A stretch of 64,000 nucleotides of DNA, from contig OX465583.1 of assembly GCA_950022655.1 (NCBI GenBank), forward strand, positions 16,081,298 through 16,145,297, given 5' to 3'. The notes below the pieces were generated by a model, which saw nothing but the letters and a program-made list of their open reading frames with translations, was not told the DNA's origin and made no database searches. Shown piece by piece: positions 47,961 to 59,470 of this stretch. Each line of letters opens with the position of its first letter. Within the stretch, counting starts at the first letter, position 1. The translations under genes and the position numbers were made by a program. This DNA comes from Alentia gelatinosa. Its lineage: Eukaryota > Annelida > Polychaeta > Phyllodocida > Polynoidae.

Positions 47961-48298
47961 GAATCTCACAAACAACCAGATAGCGATCTCGTTATACATA
48001 ACGAAAGAATTACATAAAACAATCTCACAAATAACCCATCCTCATCTCACTCCATTTCTTTCGCGTTCATTCGCGTACAAAACAAAACTTTCACATTCTA
48101 CTCAAGCGAGGTTAGAATATATTCACCCTCGTCAGTAAAACCCAGTCTGCATTCGTTCCTCCTGATTAACACCATCGTTCGCCCACCTCACAATCCACCA
48201 ACACTACTGTACCACAGCCTTACCGTGATATATATGTATATATATATAATATGATATATATATATATGTATTATACATCACAGAGTGAAGGCCCGCTC

Positions 48299-48376
48299 GG
48301 CGCATGCGCTCATACCACGTGACCCAGTCTCATGAGGTGAGGCTAGTTTCAGACATCATCACACAGTCTATATAAG
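48299..48376 (+). promoter_or_regulatory. NRF1-like site, E-box and TATA box
   Basis: GCGCATGCGC (48300-48309) matches the NRF1 palindrome, CCACGTGAC follows at about 48314-48322 and TATATAA at 48369-48375. This is a plausible plus-strand promoter, but no downstream gene is evident; the next few hundred bases are poly-C-rich. An (AT)n stretch lies upstream at 48225-48275. Confidence 0.35.
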
Positions 48377-49185
48377 CACACACACTCAGGGGAGGCGGGG
48401 AGGAGGGTGGTGGGGTGTTACCTCCTGTTTCACACCCGGTCTTCCCACAGTGCACTGGGGGGTACAGATGCCGACTTAATTAACACTCTGTAAACTGCTG
48501 CTGAATCATTCATACACTCCCCCCTCCCCACCCCTCCTCACTACCCTACATACATGCTCCACGCTGAGCGCCCATCTGTTCCCGGTTTTTCTCGCTGGAC
48601 ATTGAGGTGGTGCCAGATCTACTCCTGCTACTGCTGCTGGTAGGTGGTAGTGGTAGTGGTGGTGGTGGGTGGAGGCTTGGGGATGGTGGTTGGAGGCCGC
48701 GGTGGGTTGGTGTAGGTGGTATAGCGGTGGTATGACTCAGCATTACACCACCATCTGATCTGTGCCTCTATCACCACCAGTAATGTATTTACATGTATTT
48801 ATGGGGAATAATATCACGACCAAATATTGGTCGGTGGAGATTAGATTCCTTACCCCCCTCCTCACACGACCACCACCTCCACCCTTATTATCACTCACAT
48901 TCACACATACACTTACAAAGACCAGACTCTGTCGTGAACGTTTAATCATAGGGTGCAGGGAATTTGTCAAAATGAACCCGGGACAAATTCCACTCTCTCT
49001 CGCTACCCCCACCTCTACCTCTGCTCCCCATCACTCCTTCACTCACTCCTCTCATCACGTGACCATTTCTAAGCACACATCGCCCACTGATTGGTTGACG
49101 TGACATTATGTCACAGGGGCTGTTATTATGTAACCCCCTCCTGACGGTCAGTCCCCTGTGGTGGCCGCCTCCATGATCGATACCC

Positions 49186-49216
<31 letters not shown>

Positions 49217-49639
49217 CTCCCTTTCGGTGGGTTGGGACGGGAGGGGAGGATGTCCCGCTTGGAGCTCTAAACACTGGTCACACTCTCCGAATCACAGGCA
49301 TGGTGTGCGTCTCGCGTGACCTCAGCTTGGAGCACGTTCCTAGGAATTGGAGGAAGGCGTAGTGCGGCGTTGTGGTCACCCTCCCCCTTCTCCACTACAC
49401 AGGCACACACAAACACAGACGGCGCTGAGTCATAAGCAGAAATACAGCAAATTGTCTCCATACCAGTCAATCAAGAGTCACACGCAGAAATCTCCACACT
49501 CCTGGATCAACTACATATACAACGCAGGACAAGGACGGCTGTGGTTGAGTGCAGCCATCTCATCCTCGTGTGTCTCCAGGGGAAGGAGGGGGGGGGGGGG
49601 GCACGGATGACGGAATGTCTGTCACACACACCGCAGACA

Positions 49640-50190
49640 TGACGCACGTGACGTCACAGTCTAGTCACGTGAGAACCCGGTCACATGTCAGGGGCCACCT
49701 GGCGGCTGGCTAGCGAACTGACCGCCGCCCATCTGGCCGCAGTCTGCGCACGCAGCACACATAGGCAGGCCACTTCCGTCTATGGCTTAACCCCCGCTCC
49801 CATCCCGCCACCCACCCACCCACACAAACACACGCACGGGGCTGGGTGGTGATGAAAAGGAGGCTCTATAGAGCCCGCCAGATGGCGCTCCGTCGACCCG
49901 CGTGTCCTCAGTGCGCGTGCGCGCGCGTCTGCGTGCTGCTTCCGTTCTGCACGAGACGAAAACGAGGCTTGTCTAGCGCTGGGCGCCGTACGGGAGTCGC
50001 GAAAGGGGGTCCGGGAGAGGGGGGGGGGGGGCAGGATGACTAACGCCACCTCGCGGCCGATGTCGATGACGACGCGGCGCGAGCTGCAGCAGCGTCCCAT
50101 TCCAGACGAGCAGACGACATTTTACCCTCCATCCCGCCGCACACTCCCCGAGTCTCACTCTCACCGCGTTCTCAACGTGCCGGGCCGGGC
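49640..50190. promoter_or_regulatory. CpG-rich promoter-like region
   Basis: Dense CpG, E-box/CRE words (CACGTGACGTCAC near 49645, TCACGTGA near 49665), GCGCGTGCGCGCGCG near 49915, and a CTCF-like GCGCCATCTGGCGG site on the minus strand (49875-49888). No coding exon with convincing splice sites was found, so the gene it may serve is unknown. Confidence 0.4.
49875..49888 (-). promoter_or_regulatory. CTCF-like motif GCGCCATCTGGCGG (minus strand)
   Basis: Reverse complement of the 14-mer at 36705-36718, inside the CpG-rich region. A related TACGCCATCTGCCGG is at 60541-60555 and GGCGCCACCTAGCG at 4504-4517. Confidence 0.3.
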
Positions 50191-50934
50191 CGGTTTATTT
50201 TAGACCGGAGGAGGAGCCAACCCCCCCCCCCCCCCCCACCACCATCCTTCCCACCATGTCTCCATCCCTTCTCCCCATCTCAGCCACCAACCTACACCAC
50301 CCGAGTGCAGATCTCTACCCCCCCCCCCTCCCCCCAACACACATACACCCACATGTAACTCATACGAATCAAATTCACCCCCATCCCCGCTTGAAGCCAA
50401 CCACGATTTATAGAAAGAGGAAATCAAAGATTACACCCCCCCCCCCCCCGACAGTGAGACTCAACACCCAGGATCCACCAGGCCCCACCAGTCCTGAATA
50501 ATACGAGACGACCCAGAGCGGGAGTAGGAGCTATATGACTAACCATGGAAGACTAGAGACCACTGATAATCATGATATATAAATATCTGGTATTGTTTTA
50601 TCTTCTCCCCTCCTTCTCTCTCCGTGTTTTTTTTGTTTTTGTTTTTTTTTTGCTGCTAAGAAAAAATACAAAAATAGACTCTCAACACAGTTGTACGGTT
50701 TATGATAACGTCTAGAACACATGTGACACTACAACTAATACGTGGCTACGGGGTTTCCCATGATGTAACGAAGTAAGTCGGTCTACCCGGCCGCTCCCCC
50801 TCTACTCTTAAATTACCACTGTATTCTGGAAGAACAAACCCCCTCACTGTTACCATTGATGTCACGTGACCGAATAATGATAATGATAATAACAATATAT
50901 AATCTGATAATAAATAAGGGGGTATGCTCAGAGG

Positions 50935-51080
50935 GGTGATAGAGTTAAGCTGGATTTACACTGAAAGGGGGGGAGGGGTGCTATAGATAAGCTAGATTTA
51001 CACTGAGGGATGGTAGGGGTGTGGTACAGATATGCTAGATTTACACGGGGAAGGGGGGAGTAGGGGGTATTATTGGCTTG
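50935..51080. repeat. Three copies of a 50-60 bp G-rich unit
   Basis: AAGCTGGATTTACACTGA, AAGCTAGATTTACACTGA and ATGCTAGATTTACACGGG, each followed by a G-rich stretch. Confidence 0.7.
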
Positions 51081-53607
51081 GTGGGTTATAACGGTACACA
51101 CCCGGCATACTTTCCGCCGTGTGAGCGGGGGGGGGGGGGGCGGCTGGGGGGGCTGACGGGGGGGGGGGGGGCGTTCAGGTGAGCAGCTCGTCTTGCTGGC
51201 AGGACTCAGGTGTGAGTCACAAGGTGCTATCTATAAATGATGACCTGTTAGTAATAATGGACGCTCCTACCCGGCCGCCGCCAGACTAACCCCCCTCTAC
51301 ACCATCTCCTCCCTCCCCATTGATACCCGTCTGACACTAGCAGACTGTACACGGACCAGCCCTGGGGACCCCCCCCCCCCCCCCCCCCTCTCCAACCTCC
51401 CTACACGGCATCGAACGTGTAAGCGGGGTTTACACCACACATACGCCTCACATGCCAAACAGGAGGACATTCAACAAAATTAATAATAACTACTCACAGG
51501 GACTTCACCCACACTGGTAATAATAGTCCTGACTAACTCAGACACAGATTACTTACGGCGACTTATCCCTGCTTAAATAACTCTACACTACTCTAGAGAA
51601 CACGTAGGGATTAGACTGTGAAGGATATAATAGTATCAAGGGCTGATATGGCGATGTCATCATTGTTTTCACAACAGAAATGAAGTGAAGATCTCACCCG
51701 CATGCTGGGAATAGTCTCTGTGTTTTTGTTTATAAGAATAATCTGACAGCTTACTTCTATCACAAATATCTGATATCAATTTTTCTGTTATCAGCAACAC
51801 AACATGTCTTCTAAAACAATCATTCATATAAAACGACAGTTAAGAAATATAGAACTTTGGTAATTTTTGTGTCTGTGTGAATCGTTAGTTCCTACATTTA
51901 ACGGACAACATTGGGACAGGATATGTTTCTACTCTTCTTTGACAACAAACTAGCTGGCACAAAATAGACTAGCAATATCTCTCTGTGTTTTTTTTCCATC
52001 CTAACTGTTCCACCGGTTTAACCAACATTAAAAAATATATACAGAAACTCTTGAGTTGTTATTTGTGTATTCGCTTCACTCTTGATAATTGTGAACTGAG
52101 TGAGAATTCTACAGAAACTGGCACTGAGTGACCGCACGACGTGCTGTGCCCACCACTGTTTGCGAGGTCACAGTGAAGCCCCGCCACCCTCCCCTCCCTG
52201 TCAGGTGAGGTTTGTAAACAAGTCTAATATACATGCAGGCCCTACTTGTCACTCTGGGTAATCTAGACAACCCCCACCCCCTCCCACAACCACCCATACT
52301 CGACCGTGTACCCCGCAACGCCCCCTTCGGCCTGACTCACCACCTTACTCATGCGGCGACCCATATTTTGATGTGCGTTCTCGGCCGTAGGGTGTGCTCT
52401 ATCGACGCTTGTGCATGGCGGGGTTTAGCCGCGCGTGCGTGCGCGTGTGCACGTGGTTGGGGGGGGGGGGGTAAGACTTAACTCACCCCCCCCCCCCCCC
52501 CAATACACAGACACTGTGCTCCAGCCCCACAAAGAGGGAGAAATCTGGCGGAGAGTGAAGTCAGTGAGAGGAGAGTTTACACTCAATACACAGAGCGCCT
52601 CCTGTTGGCGCCCGGAGGAGTTACTCCTCACGTGCTTACAGTACGGCTGCGCAGGCAGATAGACACTACGTCACTCCCCCCCCCCCCCCCCCCCTTACCC
52701 CGTCCATAGCGCTCAACGCAGTAAGGTGCACACAGGACAGGGTAGCCTGGAACATGTGCTAAATAACGGGGGTGGGCACCGTTTCCACGTGCCGTATCGG
52801 GGTCAGTGTGAGGGTCAGTTCTGGTGACAGTTGGTCACTCCCTGTTTACTGCCCCCCCCCCCCCCCCCCACGCGTGACACCCCCTGGCCGCTGGTACCTC
52901 CGTGGCCTGTCTGTCCCACGTGAGCTCCGACCAGCTGCCCCCCCCCCCCCCCCCCCGGGCCCTGAACTCTCTGAGGGCCAGTTTGTTCTCCTGGGAACCC
53001 CCTCCCCCCTACGCGTGTCCACCCACTAACCTGCACCTACAGACAAAAGCCCGGCCGTTTCCTCAACCCCCCCCCCCCCCCTCCCTCACGGGAGGCTTCA
53101 TTGTCTGTGTGCCGGGCGGTAAATCGATGTATGGAGGTTGAGGTGGTAGCGACTTGAGCAGTCAGTGTCTGCCTCCTCTCCTCGCCCTCCTCCTCCTCCT
53201 CCTCATCATCATCCGTGTACGTAGCATCTATGACACCCACCAGTACGCACTGCTACAAACACCCACAGTCTACATGTATATAATATACACCGTGTAGTCC
53301 GTATGAACACTAGCACTGCCCGCTGACCAACCCCCATCCCCCGTCACGCCGACCTACTTTCACGGTCAGCGGTGGGGGACGGGGGGGGGGGGGGAGGGGA
53401 GGGGGCGTGGCACCGCGGGCTAGCCCCGTGGGCAGTACGGGGTGGAGGGGGGGGGGGGGAGAGGGTGACTGGCCGCTCTCTGGTCGGCGGCAATGAATCC
53501 CCGTCATCAATATTAACCCAGGCCCCGCTCTTCTCGGCCCGGGTCCGGTCCTAGGTCCGTCTAAAACCCAATTTGTATTGAGGCGAGCTGCGCCTTGGCC
53601 GCCGGCC

Positions 53608-53652
53608 ATGGAATCACTTAGCGGAGAGCGGGAGGGCCACAAAGAGGCCGAG
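53608..53652 (+). CDS. Candidate first coding exon (MESLSGEREGHKEAE)
   Basis: A short reading frame starts with an ATG in a strong initiation context (GCCGGCCATGG) and runs 15 codons to a consensus 5' splice site, GAG|GTAAGC at 53652/53653, in phase 0. It lies in CpG-rich DNA at the right edge of the poly-C/G domain, as expected for a first exon near a promoter. The upstream frame carries a stop close by, so this would be the true start. I do not recognise the peptide, which is rich in Glu and charged residues, and I could not find a second exon in the window; it would have to lie across the MEX3 locus or beyond the window. A chance combination is possible. Confidence 0.3.
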
Positions 53653-53814
53653 GTAAGCTGGTCAGGGCGGGCGGCCCGGGGCCGTCAGGGCGACTGGTGC
53701 CAGCAGGCGGGGACACTAGGCCTATTACTGACCGGACACGAGTCGAGGTGCCACCCTGCTAGGTCCTACCCAGATCGAGTGTGTCCACCTCCTGTATGTA
53801 TATCAGCCAGACCT

Positions 53815-54215
53815 CTGTACCGCACTCCGATAATACATGTACTTCTGTACAATACTCAGATAATACACGTACCTCTAGACCATACTGCCATAATACATGT
53901 ACCTCTATACCACACTCCAATAATATGTGAACCTCTATACTGCACTCCGATAATACACGTAACTCAATATCACACCCCGATAATATATGGACCTCTAAAC
54001 TGTACTCCGATTATACATGTACCACTATACGGCCTGTCTACCCCACATTCCTGTATACACCTACCTCAATGTGGCCCTGCCCCGCACTCCTGAAAACATG
54101 TACCTCTATACGGCCCTGTCTGTCCTGTTTTCCGATGATTCGTGTACCTCTATACGGCCCAGTCTGACCCACTCCTGTCTACGTATACACGTACGCAGCC
54201 CGGTTATGAACCTCT
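53815..54215. repeat. Degenerate 31-bp array (GTACCTCTATACNGCACTCCGATAATACAT)
   Basis: About ten copies in the first 220 bp, decaying to the right. It lies just downstream of the candidate exon at 53608. Frames through it are by-products. Confidence 0.8.
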
Positions 54216-54399
54216 AGACAGCCTTGCACTCCCTCTCCCATACACAATCACTGTTATCTCACGAAGCATCAAATCCCCCTCCACACGCATACATATATCG
54301 AGTGCAGATCTATGCAATCACTTAAGATAAACCTGGCCTATCTATGATATAGCGAACAAATCTGTCAGCCAATAACCCACTATAAAAAATCCCACTCCA
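54216..54399. other. Non-coding DNA
   Basis: Short unremarkable gap between the 31-bp array and the AT-rich MEX3 downstream region. Confidence 0.4.
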
Positions 54400-57154
54400 A
54401 ACCCCCCTAATGTAAAAATAGTTAAGAGAAACAGAGAGAGGAGGGCAGTGAGGTGTATGATTATACTAATCCACCATACCTTGCTCACACGGCCTCAGAG
54501 AAAGACTGATCTATCTAAGTATCTATCTATCTATCTAACTACCTGTCCTCGTGTCTGTGTGTGTGAGGTGACAGAGGGTCCACTGTCAGACAGCGGAATG
54601 GTAGGCTATGATATGTAAACACAGGGTCGTCACCCACAAGGGTCTTGACAGAATCAACAGAGCCATGATTGCAGTCACCTACACCCCAAAAAATAATAAA
54701 TTAAGAAAAAAAAACCAGTCCAAATGTATGTGACTCAGGGCAAATGCTTCGTCAGGGAATCCGCAATCACACGTTTCGTATCAATAGTTGGTCGTTGGTT
54801 TTTGTGTTAGATAGGTCTTTGGTCATAGTTAACACACTCTAGTCTGTGGCAATGTGTTGAGGCACCAAACTTACCAAGTACATACACCACAGTAGTAAAG
54901 GATAGGTCTGTATCATAATATATAGCACATTGGTCAATATAAGTTACAGCAGGCCATCAACCAATCAAGACAATGAAAAAACAGTGTACAGTACATATAT
55001 GTCATACATATAACAGATACTAATATAGTCCATGATATTTATAAACAACACTTAGATATATGTATATATATATAAGTATATAATTAATATTGTCCATTGC
55101 TATTAATATTGTGAAGGTACTTAACATTTCTGTGATATAAAATTTGAACATCATTTCTCCCTTACAAGGAATATAAGTGCCATATTGGTAACACATAATG
55201 TGATAGCAGTTTGCTAACCAACAAGCAACCACAAAGAAAACTCTAAAACTCACATTCCTAGAAATTTCTGGGCACTATGGCCTGTGCCGAGAAATTTACA
55301 GAATGCTGGTTTGTTTTGCCACTGCCACTGTTGAACTTTGCCTGTTCACTACCTGAGACTGCATTTTTTTGTGATTTTTTTATCATTTTTTTGTATTTTT
55401 TTTCAAGATGCACCCTTATAGCATGGTTCTCTATAGACCTGATGAAGTGAGAGAGTTACAAGTTATACGTCAATAAAAGAGTGCATGGTCACCTAACCCT
55501 CAGACTGACTTATAAAAATCAATACTCTGCATACGCTGGTATATTGTCGTAGAACTTCATTTTAATGGCAGAAAAATAAAACTCTTACAATGTTATAATC
55601 CTCAGTCTCAGCAAATATAATAATATTACTTTTAGGCCGCTTCTGTTTTGCTTTTTGGCCTACAAAATAAAAATATCTCTGTATTTGTTCTCGTTTGCTT
55701 CGTCTGTATCTCCCACGTTATAATATCTCCTCACACTCACATACACACAGAACTGTAGTAAATAATAATATTAAAATAGAAAATACTAAACTATGGTTTG
55801 TGCAACAAATTATCATTGTTGTCAGTTTGCTATTTATACAAATAATATTATGTTAGAAAGCATAAACTGCATCTGTGATCACATATATAAACAGCCACGT
55901 GGGCAATCTTCCACAATATACAATAAAATAAAGTCTATCCTCTCTTTATGGACTATAAAATATTTGGCTGGGTAAAATATAAATTTTAAAACCAAATCTC
56001 ATATTTATAATAATATAATATTCTGATTTCATATCCCAAACTTAATACATCATTATGACATTGACACATTGTTCATAGATGATTAAGAATTTGCATCTGC
56101 ATGTACCATTTATATATAGACATTTTAGGCCGACTTAGGCCTGTATAGGTTCAATAACTGCTGTAAGCGGAGGTCAAGCCTACCGAGCCGCAGTATATAT
56201 GTATAATATATTCAAATTAAATTAACCATTGAATCATATAACATCTCTGTAGTATTAGTATTAGTAGTAGTAGTAGTACGAAATAGACTCTCTCTTATTT
56301 AAACATTAAACTTTGCAATTCAAAGAATAAAATACTTCTGTTAATGTCATATAATACTTTGTTAAGTGTTGATGATTTGGGGATCACCTTTCTAGTTACA
56401 TTAGTCCACGGATTATGGATTAAGATCGAGTCTCAATCAGTATATCCAATTCTAATCCATTGCGAGTAACGAGATAATGATTGCAGAACCTCCAATTGGA
56501 AAGATGTCACTAGAATATCGACCAACCAGTATTTGTTTATCCTGCTATAGACTGTAAAACTTCTGTACGTACCGCGGTAGAGTAGTAGGAGTAGTAGTAG
56601 TAGTAGTAGTAGGTAGTAGTAGTAGTAGTAGTAGCTAAGTATGAACAATAATCTCATGAGATATCTTGTAATGCGTGCCAATTTGAATGCAATAATTGTA
56701 GAACATACGCATTTTTTTTCTTTTTTTTTATCGTATGAATCCAATCGACTTTGCAGCAGCGCCATGCCAACTCACCAGCAATATATATAATATATATATA
56801 TTTTATAGGTAAAAATTCACAATGACTCGCCACATAAAGGCAAGTTTTATCCATGCCTCTCACTGTCCTCAAGGCATTCACCGCTCCTTCCTGTGTTTAC
56901 CTCACTTTTCTAGGTTTTTGTTGGTGGTGTTGCTGTAGATCTTGCATGGATGTTGATGTTGTAGTAGTAGTAGTAGTAGTACGGCGGGGTGGTGGTTGTT
57001 GTTGTTGGTAGTAGTAGTAGTAACAGATTCATCCAATTGCAGTGTGAAGGTCGCAGTAAGGGGGGGTGGGGGGTGGGGGGTAAAAAATAATAATAATAGG
57101 GAAACTTCTTTTTAAATTATATTAATAATAATAATAATGTGTAAATAAATAGAT
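54400..57154 (-). other. mex3: AT-rich DNA downstream of MEX3, probable long 3' UTR
   Basis: No coding exon is visible here. The sequence is strongly AT-rich with long T and A runs, which contrasts sharply with the C/G-rich DNA on its left. It contains trinucleotide runs (TAG/GTA around 56259-56277, 56578-56634, 56961-56980 and 57008-57021), a TATC run near 54517-54536 and a G-rich patch at 57061-57081. MEX3 mRNAs are known for long regulatory 3' UTRs, so part of this stretch is likely transcribed with the gene, but I found no decisive poly(A) signal and cannot place its end. Confidence 0.4.
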
Positions 57155-59214
57155 TTAGGAGAATATGCGGATGGCCTGAGTGGGGGTTTGCTGGCAGACA
57201 GGGCAGCGGCGGTCGTTCTCGGGCCGGTCCACGATATGGTTGGCACACTCCATACAGAAGAGGTTGTGGCCGCAGGGTACGAGGGCCGCCACCACACCCC
57301 CCTCGCTGCACATGAGGCAGTTCCGCCGCCGTGTGGCGCTCGCCGACCCCGTCGAGTCGGTCGGGCTGCTGGAAGTACTGTTGTTGCTGCTGGAGAGACT
57401 GCCACTCGACGTGGTGTTGAGGGGGAAGGCGGCGTTCATACCGTTATTCCCCGCGCCTCCGTTGACCAGCACCCCGTTACTGAGGGGCGCGAAGGTCATA
57501 GCCGACAGCCCGCCCGACAGCGGGTCGCTCCTGATGCGACGCACCGTCGAATGGTCACTTCCGGGAGTGACGACCCCGCTTCCGGGCGACCCCCCGCCAG
57601 GGGGGTTACTAGAGGAGTCGGTGAGGGTGGGCGATAAACGGGGGGTGGTGCTGCTCGACAGGCTGTTGGAGCGGCGTGGGGGCCCCACCATCGTGCCCCC
57701 CTGACCCCCCTGGGTGTAGATGAGGGGGCCGGACGTACCCCCGTTGACCATCTTGGGGCAGGGCTCGCCCCCTGGTCCCCCTGACCCCCCAAGGTCCTGC
57801 CACACGGAAATATGCGCTGCGTCAAACCCCGGCGACCCTTCCTCGTTGTCGTACAATCCGAAGCCATTTGAGAATCCGTTGGAGGTGAGGTTGGAGGTGA
57901 GGTTGGCGGGCAGGCCGCCGGGCGAGTACTCGCTCAGTTTGGCCGAGTTGGGCGTGCAGGCGTTGTTGGCGTTGTTGGCGTTGTTGGGCGTGATGGCGGG
58001 GAAATTGAAGATGTTGGGGGTGGAGTGGGGCGTGTCCGCTGGCCGCCCATGCGGGTGGTGGCCGTGTGACAGGAGGTTATTGCTTGCGTTCAGTGCACTG
58101 TTATATGAGGTAAAGGCCGAGTTAGAACTTGGGGGCTTGTACAGGGAGCTAATCATGTCGTTGTTGAGGTCGTGGAAGCCGGACTCCACGCCGTTACTGT
58201 GGAAGTCGTTGTCCTCGCCAGGTGGGGCAGTGTGCGGGCCCGGCGTCGGCGGCACCGAACCGCCGCCCAGCCCGCCCCCTTCCACCAGCCCGCCCGTCCG
58301 CAGCGCGATGTGGCTCTCTATCTCCTGCCGGGCCTTGTCGACGTTCTCCGGTGTGCCCGTTACCTCGAACACGGGCTCCTTGTCCCTGCTCGGCGTCACG
58401 ATGTACGTCCGGGTTTGCTGCTGGATGCGCTTAATGGTCGCTCCTTTAGGCCCAACGACAAGCCCGACGACACGGTACGGAACCCGCACCTGGATTGTCA
58501 CTTGTCCCGGAGCGTTGGGGCTCGGGGGGCCGGGGGCCAGAGAGCCCGCCGACCCGTTTGTGTTATTATTCCGTCGACTGGCTCGAATCTGACTGAAGTG
58601 TTCGGCTGCTGAGAGGATCTCCCGCTTGGCGGCCCCCACGTCCTCCTTCCTTCCTGTCACAACAAACACCGGCTCTTCTCCCCGCACTGGCGTTTTGATG
58701 TAGGTGTTTGTTTTCGCCCGTAGCGCCTTGATTTTACACCCTACAAGAATGAGAGAAGGGTAATACGTGAGCTATGGTGAAAAGTAGGTGCTGTAGATTA
58801 ATCGTACATAATGGCAACGGCGCAATAGCGAGTTAAGTGGAGAAAACACGTTTGACAAGTGACACTGACAGCAAACACAACAAGCCTCCATGTTGGAGAG
58901 AGCAGCGGCGAGCTGTCAGAATCCCCGCTCAGTCTACGGCGAATTACCGCGCAACTACACAACCAAAACCTACCTTGTCTGCCGACGATTTCAGCCACAT
59001 GTTCCGAGCTTGGTACAGGGACACATTCGGTCATATTTGCACTCCGTTTGAGTTTGTGGCCATCCTCGAAGGCGGGGTTGAGGGCTGGCGGCGACCCGCC
59101 GTCCTCCTCCTGGTTTAACCCGAGCATCGAGAGTTCGAGGGCGATTTGCAGAGCTCGCTGGTCCTGTAGACCGCCGCTTTGCGAGTTCATATCCTCCAGG
59201 AGACTAGCTGGCAT
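57155..59214 (-). CDS. mex3: MEX3-family RNA-binding protein (two KH domains + C-terminal RING), two coding exons
   Basis: Joined CDS on the minus strand: exon 1 is 59214-58974 and exon 2 is 58740-57155, 1827 nt in all, giving 608 residues and a TAA stop at 57157-57155. The ATG at 59214 is chosen because [10 protein letters not shown] matches the conserved MPSSL-type start of the family; the codon just upstream is GTG, not a start here. KH1 spans about residues 61-125 with its GxxG loop as GRQG (78-81), encoded up to the exon junction. KH2 spans about 161-227 with GPKG at 177-180. The RING is C3HC4: C555, C558, C570, H572, C576, C579, C593, C596, ending 12 residues before the stop. Between KH2 and RING lies a Gly/Ser/Asn/Pro-rich linker that includes RRSNS, a possible phosphorylated 14-3-3-type site. 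Family knowledge: MEX3 proteins bind mRNA 3' UTRs, repress or destabilise targets in the cytoplasm, act in cell-fate decisions, and the RING can give E3 ubiquitin ligase activity. The gene is single in the window and looks intact. Confidence 0.97.
58741..58973 (-). other. mex3: Intron of the MEX3 gene
   Basis: The intron is 233 bp. Read on the minus strand the donor is CAAG|GTAGGT at 58974/58973 and the acceptor is TTCTTGTAG|GG at 58741/58740. It splits a glycine codon after the first base, inside the KH1 GxxG loop (GRQ-G). Joining the exons restores [14 protein letters not shown], the invariant KH1 core of MEX3 proteins, which confirms both sites. My recollection is that vertebrate MEX3 genes also have two coding exons; whether the position is identical should be checked. 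Confidence 0.95.
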
Positions 59215-59233
59215 CACAAGTGACGTTCAGAGA

Positions 59234-59314
59234 CTATAAAAGCATACGCTGTATAAAAATAAATTCCGATTCCAGTGGTGGTGAAACTGCCTAGGGCTCA
59301 CGTCGGAGCTGCAT
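59234..59314 (-). promoter_or_regulatory. Two short upstream ORFs in the predicted MEX3 5' UTR
   Basis: On the minus strand a seven-codon reading frame (ATG at 59314-59312, TAG at 59293-59291; MQLRREP) and a three-codon frame (ATG at 59245-59243, TAG at 59236-59234; MLL) precede the main ATG at 59214. If transcription starts near 59358, both are in the leader and would lower or gate translation of MEX3. This depends wholly on the predicted start site. Confidence 0.35.
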
Positions 59315-59357
59315 GTTAGACGGCGCGGCTTACACTGTCCTCCTCGCCCGACTCTCT

Positions 59358-59470
59358 CTCCAATATGGCCCCCAGTGACGTCATTTATACCCACAATGCA
59401 TAGAGCCAAACCTAATGAATGCAGCAATGCCACACGCTCAGTGGCTGACGGCGCGCGGGAGGCGGGGCTT
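59358..59470 (-). promoter_or_regulatory. mex3: Candidate core promoter of MEX3
   Basis: Read toward the gene, there is a GC box (GGCGGGGC around 59458-59469), then a TATA box (TATAAAT, 59389-59383), directly followed by a palindromic CRE (TGACGTCA, 59383-59376) and a CCAAT/ATGGC-containing motif at 59360-59370. A start site about 30 bp past the TATA box would fall near 59358 and leave a 5' UTR of about 144 nt. The surrounding DNA is CpG-rich compared with its flanks. The motifs are seen directly; promoter function and start site are inferred. Confidence 0.55.

Larger units (their letters stand above)
42940..53460. repeat. Poly-C / poly-G rich domain
   Basis: About 20 runs of 9 or more C or G. 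C runs on the plus strand: near 42942-42957, 42983-42995, 49185-49202, 50221-50237, 50320-50329, 50437-50449, 51369-51387, 52486-52501, 52677-52694, 52852-52869, 52938-52956 and 53068-53082. G runs: near 49588-49600, 50020-50030, 51127-51140, 51158-51171, 52459-52471, 53381-53393 and 53447-53459. The domain also holds GC-rich and CpG-rich non-coding DNA. Run lengths may be unreliable in the assembly. Confidence 0.85.

Noticed and set aside
57180..58612. Plus-strand frames up to 290 codons opposite MEX3 exon 2
   Set aside because: They are shadows of the GC-rich MEX3 coding sequence with no independent motif or start.
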